Positions 17,085 to 25,740 of a DNA stretch of 64,000 bases are shown here, piece after piece. Source of the stretch: Paraburkholderia sp. Ac-20340 (GTDB lineage: Bacteria; Pseudomonadota; Gammaproteobacteria; Burkholderiales; Burkholderiaceae). A program made the translations under genes and the position numbers. Below the pieces are notes generated by a model. That model searched no databases. It was given only the letters and a program-made list of their open reading frames with translations, and was not told where the DNA came from. The stretch covers positions 1 through 64,000 of the forward strand of contig NZ_JAAGPR010000010.1 of the NCBI RefSeq assembly GCF_017104965.1, written 5' to 3'. Position 1 is the stretch's first letter, and every line of letters begins with the position of its first letter.

Positions 17085-19190
17085 GCGCAGCGACGGCGGC
17101 GGCGAAAAGCGCGCACCGTGCGCGGCCGCCAGCGTTTCGCAGGTGGCGATGAAGCGCGCCACGCCCACCGTCTCGATCAACGAGAGCGGGCCGCCCGTCC
17201 AGGACGGAAAGCCCAGCCCGAGGATCGCCCCGATATCAGCGTCGGCGGGCGACGTGATCACACCTTCGTCGAGACATCGCACGCTTTCCAGCGCCTGGAT
17301 ATACAGCAGGCGCTGCTTGACGACCTCCACGTCGGGCTGATCGGCCTTGAGCGGATATTCGCCCGCGAGTCCGCTCCACAGGTGTTTTCGCCCGCCTTCC
17401 GGGTAGACGTAGAAGCCCGCTGCGCACTTGCGGCCGGTGCGGCCAAGCGCGTTCATCCGCGCGATCACGGGGCGTGCGTGGCTGCGCAGAAAGCGTTCGT
17501 CCAGGCCGTCTTCGATCGCCTGGTTCACCACGCGCAACTGGAGATCGAGCGAGACTTCGTCGAGCACCGCAAGCGGGCTCGCGGCCATGCCGGTCATGCG
17601 GGCGGCGTTCTCGACAAGCGCTGGCGCCACGCCCTCGGCGAGCATCGCCATCGCTTCGTCGACATAGCTGCAAAAGATGCGGCTCGTGAAGAAGCCGGGG
17701 CTGTCGTTCACCACGATCGGCGTCTTGCGCAGCGTGCGCGCGAGATCCATCGCGCGGGCCAGCGTTTCCTGCGAAGTTTGCTCGCCCACGATGATTTCCA
17801 GCAGCGGCATGCGCTCGACCGGCGAGAAGAAATGCATGCCGATAAAACGGGCAGGGCGATCGCTGAGCGTCGCGAGGCCGCTGATCGGTAGCGTCGACGT
17901 ATTGGACGCGAGGATCGCATTGCCATCGAGCACTTCGGAAACACGTCCCAGCACCTCCGACTTCACCGCGCGAGTTTCGAAAACCGCCTCGATCACGAAA
18001 TCGCATTCACTTAGATCCTCGTAGCGCGCGGTCGCCGCAATGCGCGCGTCGCACTGCGCTGCGGCCGCTTCACCGCCCGCTTCGCCGCCCATGCGACGCG
18101 CGCTCTCCACGGCGCGCGTCTTGCCTGCGCGGGCCTGCCCGGACGAAGCATCGAGCAGCACCACGGCCAATCCCGCCTGCGCGGCGCTGCACGCAATCCC
18201 GACGCCCATCATGCCCGCGCCCAGCACGCCGAGCTTCATCACCTTCGAAGACGGCACCGCGGCCGGGCGCGAAGCCAGCCGTTCGCAACGTGCGCGATTG
18301 ACGAAGAGCGTGCGCACGAGGTTGCGCGTCACGGGATCGACGGCCAGTTGCGCGGCGTAACGCGCGTCGACTGCCGTGCCTCGCTCCAGCGGCAATTGCG
18401 TGCCTTCGTAGACCGCCGAGAGCAGCGCAAGCGGTGCCGGATAGTTGTCGTGCGTGCGGCTGCGCACCTGCGCCATGCCCGCGTAGAAGCTGCGCGGCGC
18501 GTGTTCCGCCAGCGCGCCTGCGCCGCCCGGAATGCGCCAGCCTTTGCGGTCCCAGGGCTGGCTTGCATCGGGATGCGCGAGCACCCAGGCATGCGCATGA
18601 GCGAGCAGATCGGCGCGCGGCACGATGGCATCGACGATACCGAGTTCGCGGGCACGCGTTTGCGGTACGGCGTGGCCGTCCAGCAAGATCGGCAGCGCGG
18701 CCTCGATGCCGATCAGGCGCGGCAGACGCTGCGTGCCGCCGCTCGCGGGCAGAAGGCCGGTCTGGATGGCGGGCAGCGAGACGGCGCTTTCTTCGGCATC
18801 GGCAATCACGCGGTAGTGGCAGGCGAGGCACAGTTCCAGCGCGCCGCCGCTCACTGCGCCATGCATCGCTGCCGCAACCGGCTTGCCAGCGGTTTCCAGT
18901 GAGCGCATCAACTGGTTTTGCGCGAGGAATGCGGCGACCGGCGGGCGGCCTTGCGTGCTGGCGGCTTCGATGAACTGACCGAGGGCTTCGATATCGCCAT
19001 CGGGCGTGCCGTGCCCGTCGTCCCATGTGATGACGGCGCCCACGATGGCCGGGTCCTGGCGGATGCGCTCGACGACCTGCTGCATGTCGGCCATGAACGC
19101 GTCGGAAGGCACATGAGCAGGCAGGCACGGGCGGCGCAGCGTGACGAGCGCCACGCCCGCCGGGTCCACTGCAAGGGAGAGTGTGTTCAT
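17070..19190 (-). CDS. FadB-like bifunctional protein: degenerate enoyl-CoA hydratase domain + 3-hydroxyacyl-CoA dehydrogenase
   Basis: 706 residues. N-terminal crotonase-type domain (about 1-190), then an NAD-binding Rossmann fold beginning LGVLGAGMMGVGIACS and the 3-hydroxyacyl-CoA dehydrogenase domains (FIGMHFFSPVERMPLLEI, NDSPGFFTSRI). In the crotonase part one catalytic Glu is kept (SGGALELCL) but the second, in LPExxLG of FadB, is Ala (LPAIQTG), and the oxyanion segment DGDIEALG departs from GADI. The dehydrogenase motif looks intact. The start at 19190 is the first Met giving a full family N-terminus; no strong ribosome site is seen. It is 44 bp after the thiolase gene, in one operon. 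Confidence 0.88.
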   Translation of the reverse strand: MNTLSLAVDPAGVALVTLRRPCLPAHVPSDAFMADMQQVVERIRQDPAIVGAVITWDDGHGTPDGDIEALGQFIEAASTQGRPPVAAFLAQNQLMRSLETAGKPVAAAMHGAVSGGALELCLACHYRVIADAEESAVSLPAIQTGLLPASGGTQRLPRLIGIEAALPILLDGHAVPQTRARELGIVDAIVPRADLLAHAHAWVLAHPDASQPWDRKGWRIPGGAGALAEHAPRSFYAGMAQVRSRTHDNYPAPLALLSAVYEGTQLPLERGTAVDARYAAQLAVDPVTRNLVRTLFVNRARCERLASRPAAVPSSKVMKLGVLGAGMMGVGIACSAAQAGLAVVLLDASSGQARAGKTRAVESARRMGGEAGGEAAAAQCDARIAATARYEDLSECDFVIEAVFETRAVKSEVLGRVSEVLDGNAILASNTSTLPISGLATLSDRPARFIGMHFFSPVERMPLLEIIVGEQTSQETLARAMDLARTLRKTPIVVNDSPGFFTSRIFCSYVDEAMAMLAEGVAPALVENAARMTGMAASPLAVLDEVSLDLQLRVVNQAIEDGLDERFLRSHARPVIARMNALGRTGRKCAAGFYVYPEGGRKHLWSGLAGEYPLKADQPDVEVVKQRLLYIQALESVRCLDEGVITSPADADIGAILGLGFPSWTGGPLSLIETVGVARFIATCETLAAAHGARFSPPPSLRSRVA

Positions 19191-19234
19191 AGTCGGAGAA
19201 GATGAGGTTGAATTCACGCGGCAATCAGGCGGGT

Positions 19235-20440
19235 TCAAACGCGCTCGATCAAGGTGGCCGTGGCCTGGCCCGCGGCCGCACAGAGCGTGACGATGCCGCG
19301 CCGAAGACCGCGGCGTTCGAGTTCGTCGATCATCGTGCCGACCAGCATCGCGCCGGTGGCGCCGAGCGGATGCCCGAGCGCAATCGCGCCGCCATTCACG
19401 TTGACCCGTTCGGGGTCGATATCGAAGGCCCGCTGGTAGGCCAGCGGCACGACGGCAAACGCCTCGTTGACCTCGAACAGATCGATGTCGGCGATAGTCA
19501 GACCGGCGCGCGCGAGCAGCTTGCGCGTGACGGGAACCGGGCCGCCCAGGCTCATCACCGGGTCGCTCGCCAGCGACGCGAAATGGCGCAGCCGCGCGCG
19601 CGGCTGGAGGCCGTTGAGCTGGCCAAAGCGCTCGCTGCCGATCAGCACGGCGGCCGCGCCGTCGACGATCGCACTGGCATTGCCGCTCGTATGCACATGC
19701 GCGACGCCTTCGAGCGCGGGATGCCCGCGCAGTGCGATCGCATCGAAGCCCAGCTTGCCCGCAGCGGCAAACGCGGGCGCGAGCTTCGCGAGTTCGGCCG
19801 GGGTCGTTTCCGCACGAATGGCTTCGTCCTGAGCCAGCACGATTTCGCCGAGCGTGTTGCGCACGGGCACCAGCGAGCGGGAGAACAGCCCTTGCGCGCG
19901 GGCCTGGGCGGCCCGGTGCTGACTCTGCGCCGCGTAGGCGTCGATAGCCTCGCGCGTGAAACCTTCGAGCGTGGCGATCAGATCGGCGGCGACGCCGTTG
20001 GGCATGTACGGGTAATGGCGAGTGATGGCCGGGTCCGTATAGATCGCGCCGCCGTCCGAGCCGATCGGCACGCGCGACATCGACTCGACGCCGCCGCCGA
20101 TCGCGGCCTCCGTGAGGCCCGCCATGACGCTCGCGGCGGCCTGATTGACGGTATCGAGGCCGGAGACGCAGTAACGATTGAGCTGGTAGCCCGGCACCGT
20201 GTCGCCGAAGCCGGCCGCCAGTACCGCCGTGCGCGCGAGATCGGCGCCTTGCTCGCCGCAGGGCATCACGACGCCCAGGCCGACGTCTTCGATCGCGCGA
20301 GGATCGAAGCCATTGCGCTCGCGCAGCGCCTGCAGCGTTTGCGCGGCCAGCGAGACCGGCGTGATCTCGTGCAGTGCGCCGCTGGGGCGTCCTTTGCCGC
20401 GCGGCGTGCGCACGGCGTCGTACAGATAAGCGTCGTTCAT
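19235..20440 (-). CDS. Acetyl-CoA C-acyltransferase (thiolase)
   Basis: 401 residues. The nucleophilic Cys is in QLNRYCVSGLDT, the His in IALGHPLGATG, and the second Cys in GIVTLCAAAGQA (family: CxGxGxG, so slightly varied). It splits 3-ketoacyl-CoA with CoA to acetyl-CoA and a shortened acyl-CoA. It is the first gene of a two-gene operon with the FadB-like gene, transcribed away from the SDR gene; the intergenic region carries a pair of the shared 16-bp dyads. A second thiolase lies at 34144-35322. Confidence 0.92.
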   Translation of the reverse strand: MNDAYLYDAVRTPRGKGRPSGALHEITPVSLAAQTLQALRERNGFDPRAIEDVGLGVVMPCGEQGADLARTAVLAAGFGDTVPGYQLNRYCVSGLDTVNQAAASVMAGLTEAAIGGGVESMSRVPIGSDGGAIYTDPAITRHYPYMPNGVAADLIATLEGFTREAIDAYAAQSQHRAAQARAQGLFSRSLVPVRNTLGEIVLAQDEAIRAETTPAELAKLAPAFAAAGKLGFDAIALRGHPALEGVAHVHTSGNASAIVDGAAAVLIGSERFGQLNGLQPRARLRHFASLASDPVMSLGGPVPVTRKLLARAGLTIADIDLFEVNEAFAVVPLAYQRAFDIDPERVNVNGGAIALGHPLGATGAMLVGTMIDELERRGLRRGIVTLCAAAGQATATLIERV

Positions 20441-20472
20441 GGTGATCGAAAGGGATGTGGGGTTCGCAGGCC

Positions 20473-20606
20473 AGTATGGTCAGCCGCCGCCGCGCGCGCC
20501 TCATTCGATGGGATGAATTCGCAGCATCTCGCGGCGCTTCATCAAGCAGGCAGCCGTATTTCATCCCAACGAATGAGGCGCGATGCCTGGCTTGCTACCC
20601 ATAATC
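20473..20606. promoter_or_regulatory. Divergent promoter region A: paired TCATCM-N4-GRATGA operators (thiolase/SDR)
   Basis: Site A1 (20501-20516, reading TCATCCCATCGAATGA on the minus strand) and site A2 (20561-20576, TCATCCCAACGAATGA on the plus strand) face opposite directions. After A2 an ATAATC hexamer follows 24 bp later (20601-20606); after A1, on the minus strand, CATACT follows 22 bp later (20478-20473). Each site thus ends at the expected -35 edge of its own promoter, the place of a class II activator. The same layout recurs at 24354-24489 and 31711-31864. Confidence 0.75.
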
Positions 20607-20676
20607 GGTGAGCCGATCCGGCAAGCACGGCATGAGCACATCAGCGCATCACCACATCACGATGAGAGGGAAGGCA

Positions 20677-21438
20677 ATGTTCGAAGACCTGCGCGGCAAG
20701 CGGGCCCTGGTCACGGGCGCGTTCGGCGGACTGGGCAGTCATTTCGCCACGGTGCTGGCGGCCGCCGGCGTGCATGTCGCGCTTGCCGGGCGACGCCTGG
20801 AAGCGGGCGACGCCCTCGCCGCGCGTATCGCGCAAGCGGGCGGCAAGGCGTGTGTGGTGTCGATGGACGTGACGCAGGCCGCTTCGGTGAGCGGCGCTTT
20901 CGATGCGGCGCGGATGCAACTCGGCGGCGAGGTGCAGATCGTCGTGAACAACGCGGGTGTTGCGCTGACGCGTCCCGCCGTGGCGTGTAGCGAAGACGAC
21001 TGGAGCCAGGTCATCGACGTCAATCTGAACGGCGCGTGGCGGGTCGCGCAGACGGCCGGGCAGCGCATGGTGGAGCGCGGCGCGGGCACCATCATCAACA
21101 TCGCGTCGATCCTGGGCCTGCGCGTGGCGCAACAGGTGCCCGCTTACGCGGCCGCCAAGGCGGGGCTCATCCATCTCACCCAGGCGCTTGCGCTCGAATG
21201 GGCGCGTCATGGGGTGCGCGTCAATGCGCTTGCACCCGGCTATATCGAAACCGAACTCAACGCGGCGTTTTTCGCTACCGATGCGGGCCAGGCGCTGATT
21301 CGCCGCGTGCCGCAACGCCGGCTCGGGCAGGCACGCGAGCTGGATGCGCCGCTGCTGTTGCTGGCCTCCGATGCCTCGACCTTCATGACCGGCTCGATAC
21401 TCGCCGTCGACGGCGGGCATCTCGTCTCTTCTCTTTGA
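20677..21438 (+). CDS. Short-chain dehydrogenase/reductase (SDR)
   Basis: 253 residues of the classical SDR type. NAD(P)-binding VTGAFGGLGSHFA, NNAGVAL, catalytic Ser in INIASILG and YAAAKAG for Tyr and Lys, plus the NALAPGYIETEL segment. The start at 20677 has AGAGGGAAGG upstream and gives MFEDLRGKRALVTG, a normal SDR beginning; an earlier Met lacks support. It likely oxidises a hydroxyacyl or alcohol intermediate of the acyl-CoA pathway. It is followed by the phosphotransferase gene after 28 bp, and is divergent from the thiolase operon across promoter region A. Confidence 0.9.
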   Translation: MFEDLRGKRALVTGAFGGLGSHFATVLAAAGVHVALAGRRLEAGDALAARIAQAGGKACVVSMDVTQAASVSGAFDAARMQLGGEVQIVVNNAGVALTRPAVACSEDDWSQVIDVNLNGAWRVAQTAGQRMVERGAGTIINIASILGLRVAQQVPAYAAAKAGLIHLTQALALEWARHGVRVNALAPGYIETELNAAFFATDAGQALIRRVPQRRLGQARELDAPLLLLASDASTFMTGSILAVDGGHLVSSL

Positions 21439-21466
21439 CTGGCTGACCTTGCTGCGAGCGGCTGAT

Positions 21467-22540
21467 ATGTCCTCTTCGTCCTGCGTTTCCAACGCACTAT
21501 CGACTTCCTCGAGCGCTGCCGGGCGCGGCGTGCCGGACCTCGAACGACTCGCCGCCTGGATGCATCAGGCCGGCATCGACGCGCAGGATCTGGCCGTGCG
21601 CCCCTTGTCGGGCGGCCAGTCCAATCCGACCTTTCTGCTGGAGACCGCCAGCGCCGCGTTCGTGCTGCGCAAACAGCCGCCTGGCGCGTTGCTGCCGTCC
21701 GCGCACGCCATCGACCGCGAGTACCGGGTGATGCAGGCGCTGGCCGGGACCGGCGTGCCGGTGCCGCGCATGGTGACCTGGTGCGACGACGCAGCGTGGC
21801 TGGGCACGCCGTTTTTCCTGATGGAATTCGTGCGTGGGCGCAGCTTTATCGATCCGACCTTGCCGGGGCTGTGCGCAGCAGAGCGCAAGGCGATCTACGC
21901 CGATATCAATCGCGTGCTGGTCGCGCTGCATGGCGTGGATTACCGTGCGGTGGGACTCGACACGTTTGGTCGGTCAGGCAATTATTTCGTACGCCAGATC
22001 GATCGCTGGAGCCGGCAGTACCGCGCCTCGCAAAGCACGCCGATCGACGCGATGGACGCGCTCATGGCCTGGCTGCCCGCACACGTGCCCGAAGGCGACG
22101 AGACCCGCATCGTCCACGGCGACATGCGCATGGACAACCTGATCATCCATCCGACCGAAGCGCGGGTCGTGGCCGTGCTCGACTGGGAGCTTTCCACGCT
22201 GGGGCATCCGCTGGCGGATCTTTCGTACTTCTGCATGTCGTGGTGCGTGCCGCCCGATCTGTGGCGCGGCGTGGCGGGCGTGGATCTGATGGCGCTGGGC
22301 ATTCCGCAGGAACATGCCTTCGTCGAGGACTATTGCCGCGCACGCGGCATCGACGACATCCGCCATTGGGACTTCTACCTTGCCTATAACCTGTTTCGCA
22401 TGGCGGCAATCCTGCAGGGTGTGGCGGCGCGCGCGGCCGGCGGCAACGCCTCCGCGGCAGACGCGGCGAGCATGGCCGACAAGGTCAAGCCGCTGGCCGA
22501 ACTGGGCTGGCGGTGTGCCCGCCGCAGCAGGACCGGTTAA
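21467..22540 (+). CDS. Phosphotransferase family protein (APH/ACAD10-like), second copy
   Basis: 357 residues of the APH fold: SGGQSNPTFLLE (nucleotide loop), FVLRKQPPGALLPSAHAIDRE with the ATP-binding Lys, catalytic VHGDMRMDN and VLDWELSTLGHPLADL. The N-terminal loop and PPGxLLPSAHxxxRE pattern match the kinase part of ACAD10/11-like systems more closely than copy 1 does. It follows the SDR gene closely; an acyl-CoA dehydrogenase gene converges on it. Phosphorylation of a hydroxyacyl-CoA is the likely role by analogy. Confidence 0.87.
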   Translation: MSSSSCVSNALSTSSSAAGRGVPDLERLAAWMHQAGIDAQDLAVRPLSGGQSNPTFLLETASAAFVLRKQPPGALLPSAHAIDREYRVMQALAGTGVPVPRMVTWCDDAAWLGTPFFLMEFVRGRSFIDPTLPGLCAAERKAIYADINRVLVALHGVDYRAVGLDTFGRSGNYFVRQIDRWSRQYRASQSTPIDAMDALMAWLPAHVPEGDETRIVHGDMRMDNLIIHPTEARVVAVLDWELSTLGHPLADLSYFCMSWCVPPDLWRGVAGVDLMALGIPQEHAFVEDYCRARGIDDIRHWDFYLAYNLFRMAAILQGVAARAAGGNASAADAASMADKVKPLAELGWRCARRSRTG

Positions 22541-22568
22541 GCGCGATCAGCCGCCAGGCGCAGAAAAG

Positions 22569-22589
22569 CGGGGCCGTAGAACAGCCCCG
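22569..22589 (-). terminator. Hairpin between convergent phosphotransferase and acyl-CoA dehydrogenase genes
   Basis: CGGGGC (22569-22574) and GCCCCG (22584-22589) form a 6-bp GC stem with a 9-nt loop. On the minus strand the stem is followed by CTTTTC, a short U-run, so it would serve the acyl-CoA dehydrogenase gene ending at 22611. It could weakly serve the plus-strand gene ending at 22540 as well. Confidence 0.5.
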
Positions 22590-22610
22590 TCCAGGCACTG
22601 ACGATGCGGT

Positions 22611-23771
22611 TCAAGTGCCCGCGAGCAGCTTGCGGCCGAGACTGAAGCGGTGCACTTCGCTCGGGCCGTCGTAGATGCGGAACGCCCGCATATCGGCGAA
22701 GATGCGCGCGACGATCGTTTCGCCCGTCACGCCCTGGCCGCCGAGAATCTGCACGCTGCGGTCGACCACGCGCCATTCGGCTTCCGAACAGACCACCTTG
22801 GCGCGGCTCGATTCGAAATTGCAGCGCTCGCCCTGATCGAGCAGCCACGCCGTATGCCAGATATGCAGGCGCGCGGTGTGCAGGTCCATCTCGTTGTCGG
22901 CGAGCATGAAACTCACGCCTTCGTGCTGGCCGAGCATCTGCCCGAAGGCCTGGCGGTTGCGCGCGTGTTCGAGGCAGATCTCGTGAGCGCGTCGCGCCTG
23001 GCCGAGCCAGCGCATGCAGTGCGTGAGCCGTGCCGGGGCGAGCCGCACCTGAGCATAGCGAAAGCCTTTACCGGGTTCGCCCAGCACATCGCTGGCGGGC
23101 ACGCGCAGATCGTGAAAGCGCAAAACGCCGTGGCCGCCCGTGAAGCAGGTATCGAGCGCGTCCATGGTGCGCACATGCTCGATGCCGGGCTGGTTCATAT
23201 CGGCGAGAAACATGGAGGCCGAGCCGTCTTCCATCTTCGCCATGACGATGACGAACGCCGCGCCCTGCGCGCCGGTGATGAACCACTTGGCGCCGTTGAT
23301 CACGTAGCTGTCGCCGTCGCGCACCGCCGTGGTGGCGAGCATGGCCGGGTCCGAGCCCGCGCCGGGCGGCGGCTCTGTCATGGCAAAGCACGAGCGGATG
23401 CGGCCCTGTACGAGCGGCACGAGCCAGCGCGCTTTCTGCGCCTCGGTGGCGACCGCTTCGAGCAGGTGGATATTGCCTTCGTCGGGTGCGTGGATGTTCA
23501 TCGCGGTGGGACCGAGCGTCGAATAACCGGCCTCCTCGAACACGATGGCCTTGTCGACATGCGAGAGGCCAAGACCACCCAGCTCGCGTGACGCGTGCGG
23601 CGTCAGCAGACCCGCCGCGCGCGCTTTTTCGACGAGTTCTTCGCGCAGCGCCTCGCTGGGTCCGTGGGGCGTGATCCGCGGGTCTTTCTCCAGCGGAATG
23701 ATCTGCTCCGCGATGAAGCCGCGGACCTTGTGCTGCAGCGCCTGTTGCGCGGAAGTCAGGGAAAAATCCAT
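22611..23771 (-). CDS. Acyl-CoA dehydrogenase, 386 aa
   Basis: 386 residues, MDFSLTSAQQALQHKVRGF start. The middle domain has CFAMTEPPPGAGSDPAM and INGAKWFITGA; the C-terminal domain has HARNRQAFGQMLGQHEGVSF, VQILGGQGVTGET and RIYDGPSEVHRFSLGRKLL. The ending resembles the ACAD10/11-type dehydrogenases rather than short-chain enzymes. It oxidises an acyl-CoA with FAD in the cytoplasm. It lies 39 bp after the start side of its operon mate, the NTF2-like gene at 23811-24284, and is driven from promoter region B in the minus direction. Confidence 0.91.
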   Translation of the reverse strand: MDFSLTSAQQALQHKVRGFIAEQIIPLEKDPRITPHGPSEALREELVEKARAAGLLTPHASRELGGLGLSHVDKAIVFEEAGYSTLGPTAMNIHAPDEGNIHLLEAVATEAQKARWLVPLVQGRIRSCFAMTEPPPGAGSDPAMLATTAVRDGDSYVINGAKWFITGAQGAAFVIVMAKMEDGSASMFLADMNQPGIEHVRTMDALDTCFTGGHGVLRFHDLRVPASDVLGEPGKGFRYAQVRLAPARLTHCMRWLGQARRAHEICLEHARNRQAFGQMLGQHEGVSFMLADNEMDLHTARLHIWHTAWLLDQGERCNFESSRAKVVCSEAEWRVVDRSVQILGGQGVTGETIVARIFADMRAFRIYDGPSEVHRFSLGRKLLAGT

Positions 23772-23810
23772 AAAGAGTCGATATGAGCGGATGAGAGGCG
23801 GGACAGCGGC

Positions 23811-24284
23811 CTACTTGCGTGCGTTCGCGGCCAGCAGGGGCGTGGTGACTTCCCGCGCGTAGCTGAAGGTATGCGTGACGTCGAGTTGCTGGATGCGCCA
23901 GGCGTGATCGTCTTCGCGCTTGAATTCGCAGGTGACGTCCACCATCAGGAAAGGCGTGGAACCCGGCACCGGCAGGCTCGGCTGGGAGCCGTCGTCATAG
24001 AGATGCAGAACCAGACAATACACCGCGGTAGCGCTCGTTGCGTCCTGCCTGAGCACGGCAAAATTATTGACGACGTGGCGCGCGACCTGGGTGGGCGACT
24101 TCCTGCGCACCGACGCCTCGATCTGCTCGCGGCCCTGCAGCAGCACGCCGCCGCGCTCCCAGAGGCAGCCCGGCGTCACCTGCTCCATCGCGAGCGGATA
24201 ATTGTTTCGGTCGAGCGCGTAGTAGAAGCGCAGCACGGCTTGCTGGCAGGCGACGAGGCTTGCAGCGGATTCGGTCGGGGTCAT
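23811..24284 (-). CDS. NTF2-like (SnoaL-type) protein, second copy
   Basis: 157 residues beginning MTPTESAASLVACQQAVLRF. The fold marks are an N-terminal helix with YYALDRNNYPLAMEQVTP, CLWERGG, then VARHVVNNFAVL, a YCLVLHLYDDG strand and a C-terminal DDHAWRIQQLDVTHTFSYAR. The pattern LDRNNYPLAMEQ...W..G...GRE is that of ring-hydroxylating-dioxygenase-small-subunit/SnoaL-like proteins. Upstream in-frame sequence is antisense to the neighbouring gene and not coding. First gene of a two-gene operon with the acyl-CoA dehydrogenase. Substrate unknown. Confidence 0.75.
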   Translation of the reverse strand: MTPTESAASLVACQQAVLRFYYALDRNNYPLAMEQVTPGCLWERGGVLLQGREQIEASVRRKSPTQVARHVVNNFAVLRQDATSATAVYCLVLHLYDDGSQPSLPVPGSTPFLMVDVTCEFKREDDHAWRIQQLDVTHTFSYAREVTTPLLAANARK

Positions 24285-24353
24285 GGCGGTGGTGTCGTAA
24301 GGAGTAGAAACGAAGCCCGCGCGGGTGTTCGCACCCGCTGCGCGGTCAAAAAA

Positions 24354-24489
24354 ATTATGTGGCTCGCCATCCCGCGCTGCGCCGTTCGAACGGATGAAAT
24401 CCCGCCGCGCCGGGTCAATACCGGCTCGCTTGCGTCTCGCAATTTCATCACTTCGAATGAGGCCTGCCTGCCCACGCATGGCGATAATC
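24354..24489. promoter_or_regulatory. Divergent promoter region B: paired operators (NTF2-like/acyl-CoA dehydrogenase)
   Basis: Site B1 (24382-24397; TCATCCGTTCGAACGG on the minus strand, the least conserved copy) and site B2 (24445-24460; TCATCACTTCGAATGA on the plus strand). ATAATC follows B2 after 23 bp (24484-24489); CATAAT follows B1 on the minus strand after 22 bp (24359-24354). The spacing is the same as in regions A and C, which supports a shared activator. Confidence 0.75.
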
Positions 24490-24543
24490 GATCGCAGGCT
24501 GCCATGCGCAGCATCACTCTCACGATGACGAGCCGGAGCACGT

Positions 24544-25704
24544 ATGAGCACCCGACGCAGGATCTTCGAAGCCGAACACGAGCTGTTTCGCGAATCCGTG
24601 GTTCGCTTTATCCAGAAAGAAGTCGCGCCCCAGGTCGACGCGTGGCGCGCTGCAGGCTGTTGTGACCGTTCGGTGTTCGAAGCGGCGGGCGCGCAGGGTT
24701 TGTTGCTGATGTGGGCCGACGAGGCGTACGGCGGAGCGGGCGTGAACGATTTCCGCTTCGAGCAGATCGTGTACGAGGAAATGATCCGCCACGGCGATAT
24801 CGGCGTGTATCTGACCTTGCATTCGCGGCTGGTTGCGCCGTACATCGCGCGCCTGGGCACCGACGCGCAGAAGGCGCGGCTCTTACCCGAGGCCGCGCGT
24901 GGCGAGCGTATCCTCGCCATCGCCATGACGGAACCCGGCACCGGTTCCGATCTCGCGGGTATCCGCACGCACGCGCGCAAGGTCGAAGGCGGCTGGCGGC
25001 TGAGCGGCGCCAAGACCTACATCTCGAACGGCATCAACGCGGACACGGTCATCGTGGTCGCGCGTACCGACCCGCAGCAGCCGCGCGCATTCGGGCTCTT
25101 TCTGGTCGAGCGCGGCATGGCGGGTTTCGAGCGCGGCCGCCGCCTGAATAAACTGGGCCTCGACGCCCAGGACACCGCCGAGCTGTTCTTCGACGAGGTG
25201 TTCGTGCCGCATGCCAATCTGCTCGGCGAGCCGGACAAGGCGCTCGCCTATCTCGCCGAAGGGCTCGCCGAAGAGCGCCTGTTGAGCGCCTGCCAGTCGG
25301 TTGCGCATGCGCAGGTGGCGCTGGACCTTACGCTCGACTACGTGAAAGAGCGCCGCGCGTTTGGGCGGCCGGTCGGCGCGTTCCAGAACACACGCTTCGT
25401 GCTGGCGCGCCAGCACGCGGAACTCGACGCCATGCAGACGTGGATCGACACGCTCGTGATGGAGCACAACGCCGGGGGGCTCGATGCGGCAACGGCGGCT
25501 TCGGCAAAGCTGCTGACGTCGGAGCTCGAAGGCCGGCTCATCGACGCCTGCCTGCAGTTGCACGGCGGCGCGGGCTATATGGAGGAGTACCGCATCAGCC
25601 GGATGTATCGCGACGCGCGGGTTTCGCGCATTTTTGCCGGGACGTCCGAAATCATGCTGGAGATCATCGGGCGTTCGCTGGGCCTGCGCGAGCACATGGA
25701 CTGA
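24544..25704 (+). CDS. Acyl-CoA dehydrogenase, 386 aa (third copy in window)
   Basis: 386 residues starting MSTRRRIFEAEHELFRESV. It carries AIAMTEPGTGSDLAG and SGAKTYISNGINAD in the middle domain and the full C-terminal pattern: ERRAFGRPVGAFQNTRF, LQLHGGAGYMEEYRISRMYR with the Glu of the short/medium-chain type region, and IFAGTSEIMLEIIGRSL. This is a typical straight-chain or broad acyl-CoA dehydrogenase. It is transcribed alone from promoter region B and converges on the MalT-like regulator gene, 36 bp apart. Confidence 0.93.
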   Translation: MSTRRRIFEAEHELFRESVVRFIQKEVAPQVDAWRAAGCCDRSVFEAAGAQGLLLMWADEAYGGAGVNDFRFEQIVYEEMIRHGDIGVYLTLHSRLVAPYIARLGTDAQKARLLPEAARGERILAIAMTEPGTGSDLAGIRTHARKVEGGWRLSGAKTYISNGINADTVIVVARTDPQQPRAFGLFLVERGMAGFERGRRLNKLGLDAQDTAELFFDEVFVPHANLLGEPDKALAYLAEGLAEERLLSACQSVAHAQVALDLTLDYVKERRAFGRPVGAFQNTRFVLARQHAELDAMQTWIDTLVMEHNAGGLDAATAASAKLLTSELEGRLIDACLQLHGGAGYMEEYRISRMYRDARVSRIFAGTSEIMLEIIGRSLGLREHMD

Positions 25705-25740
25705 CGCGCGCGTAGGGCAGAGGCGCAGGCGCGCGGCGCT

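Noticed and set aside
17070..20564. A continuous minus-strand frame of about 1160 codons over the FadB-like gene and thiolase region
   Set aside because: Only the part from 19190 down has family sequence; upstream it runs out of frame through the thiolase gene and has the Arg/Ala-rich look of a high-GC shadow frame.
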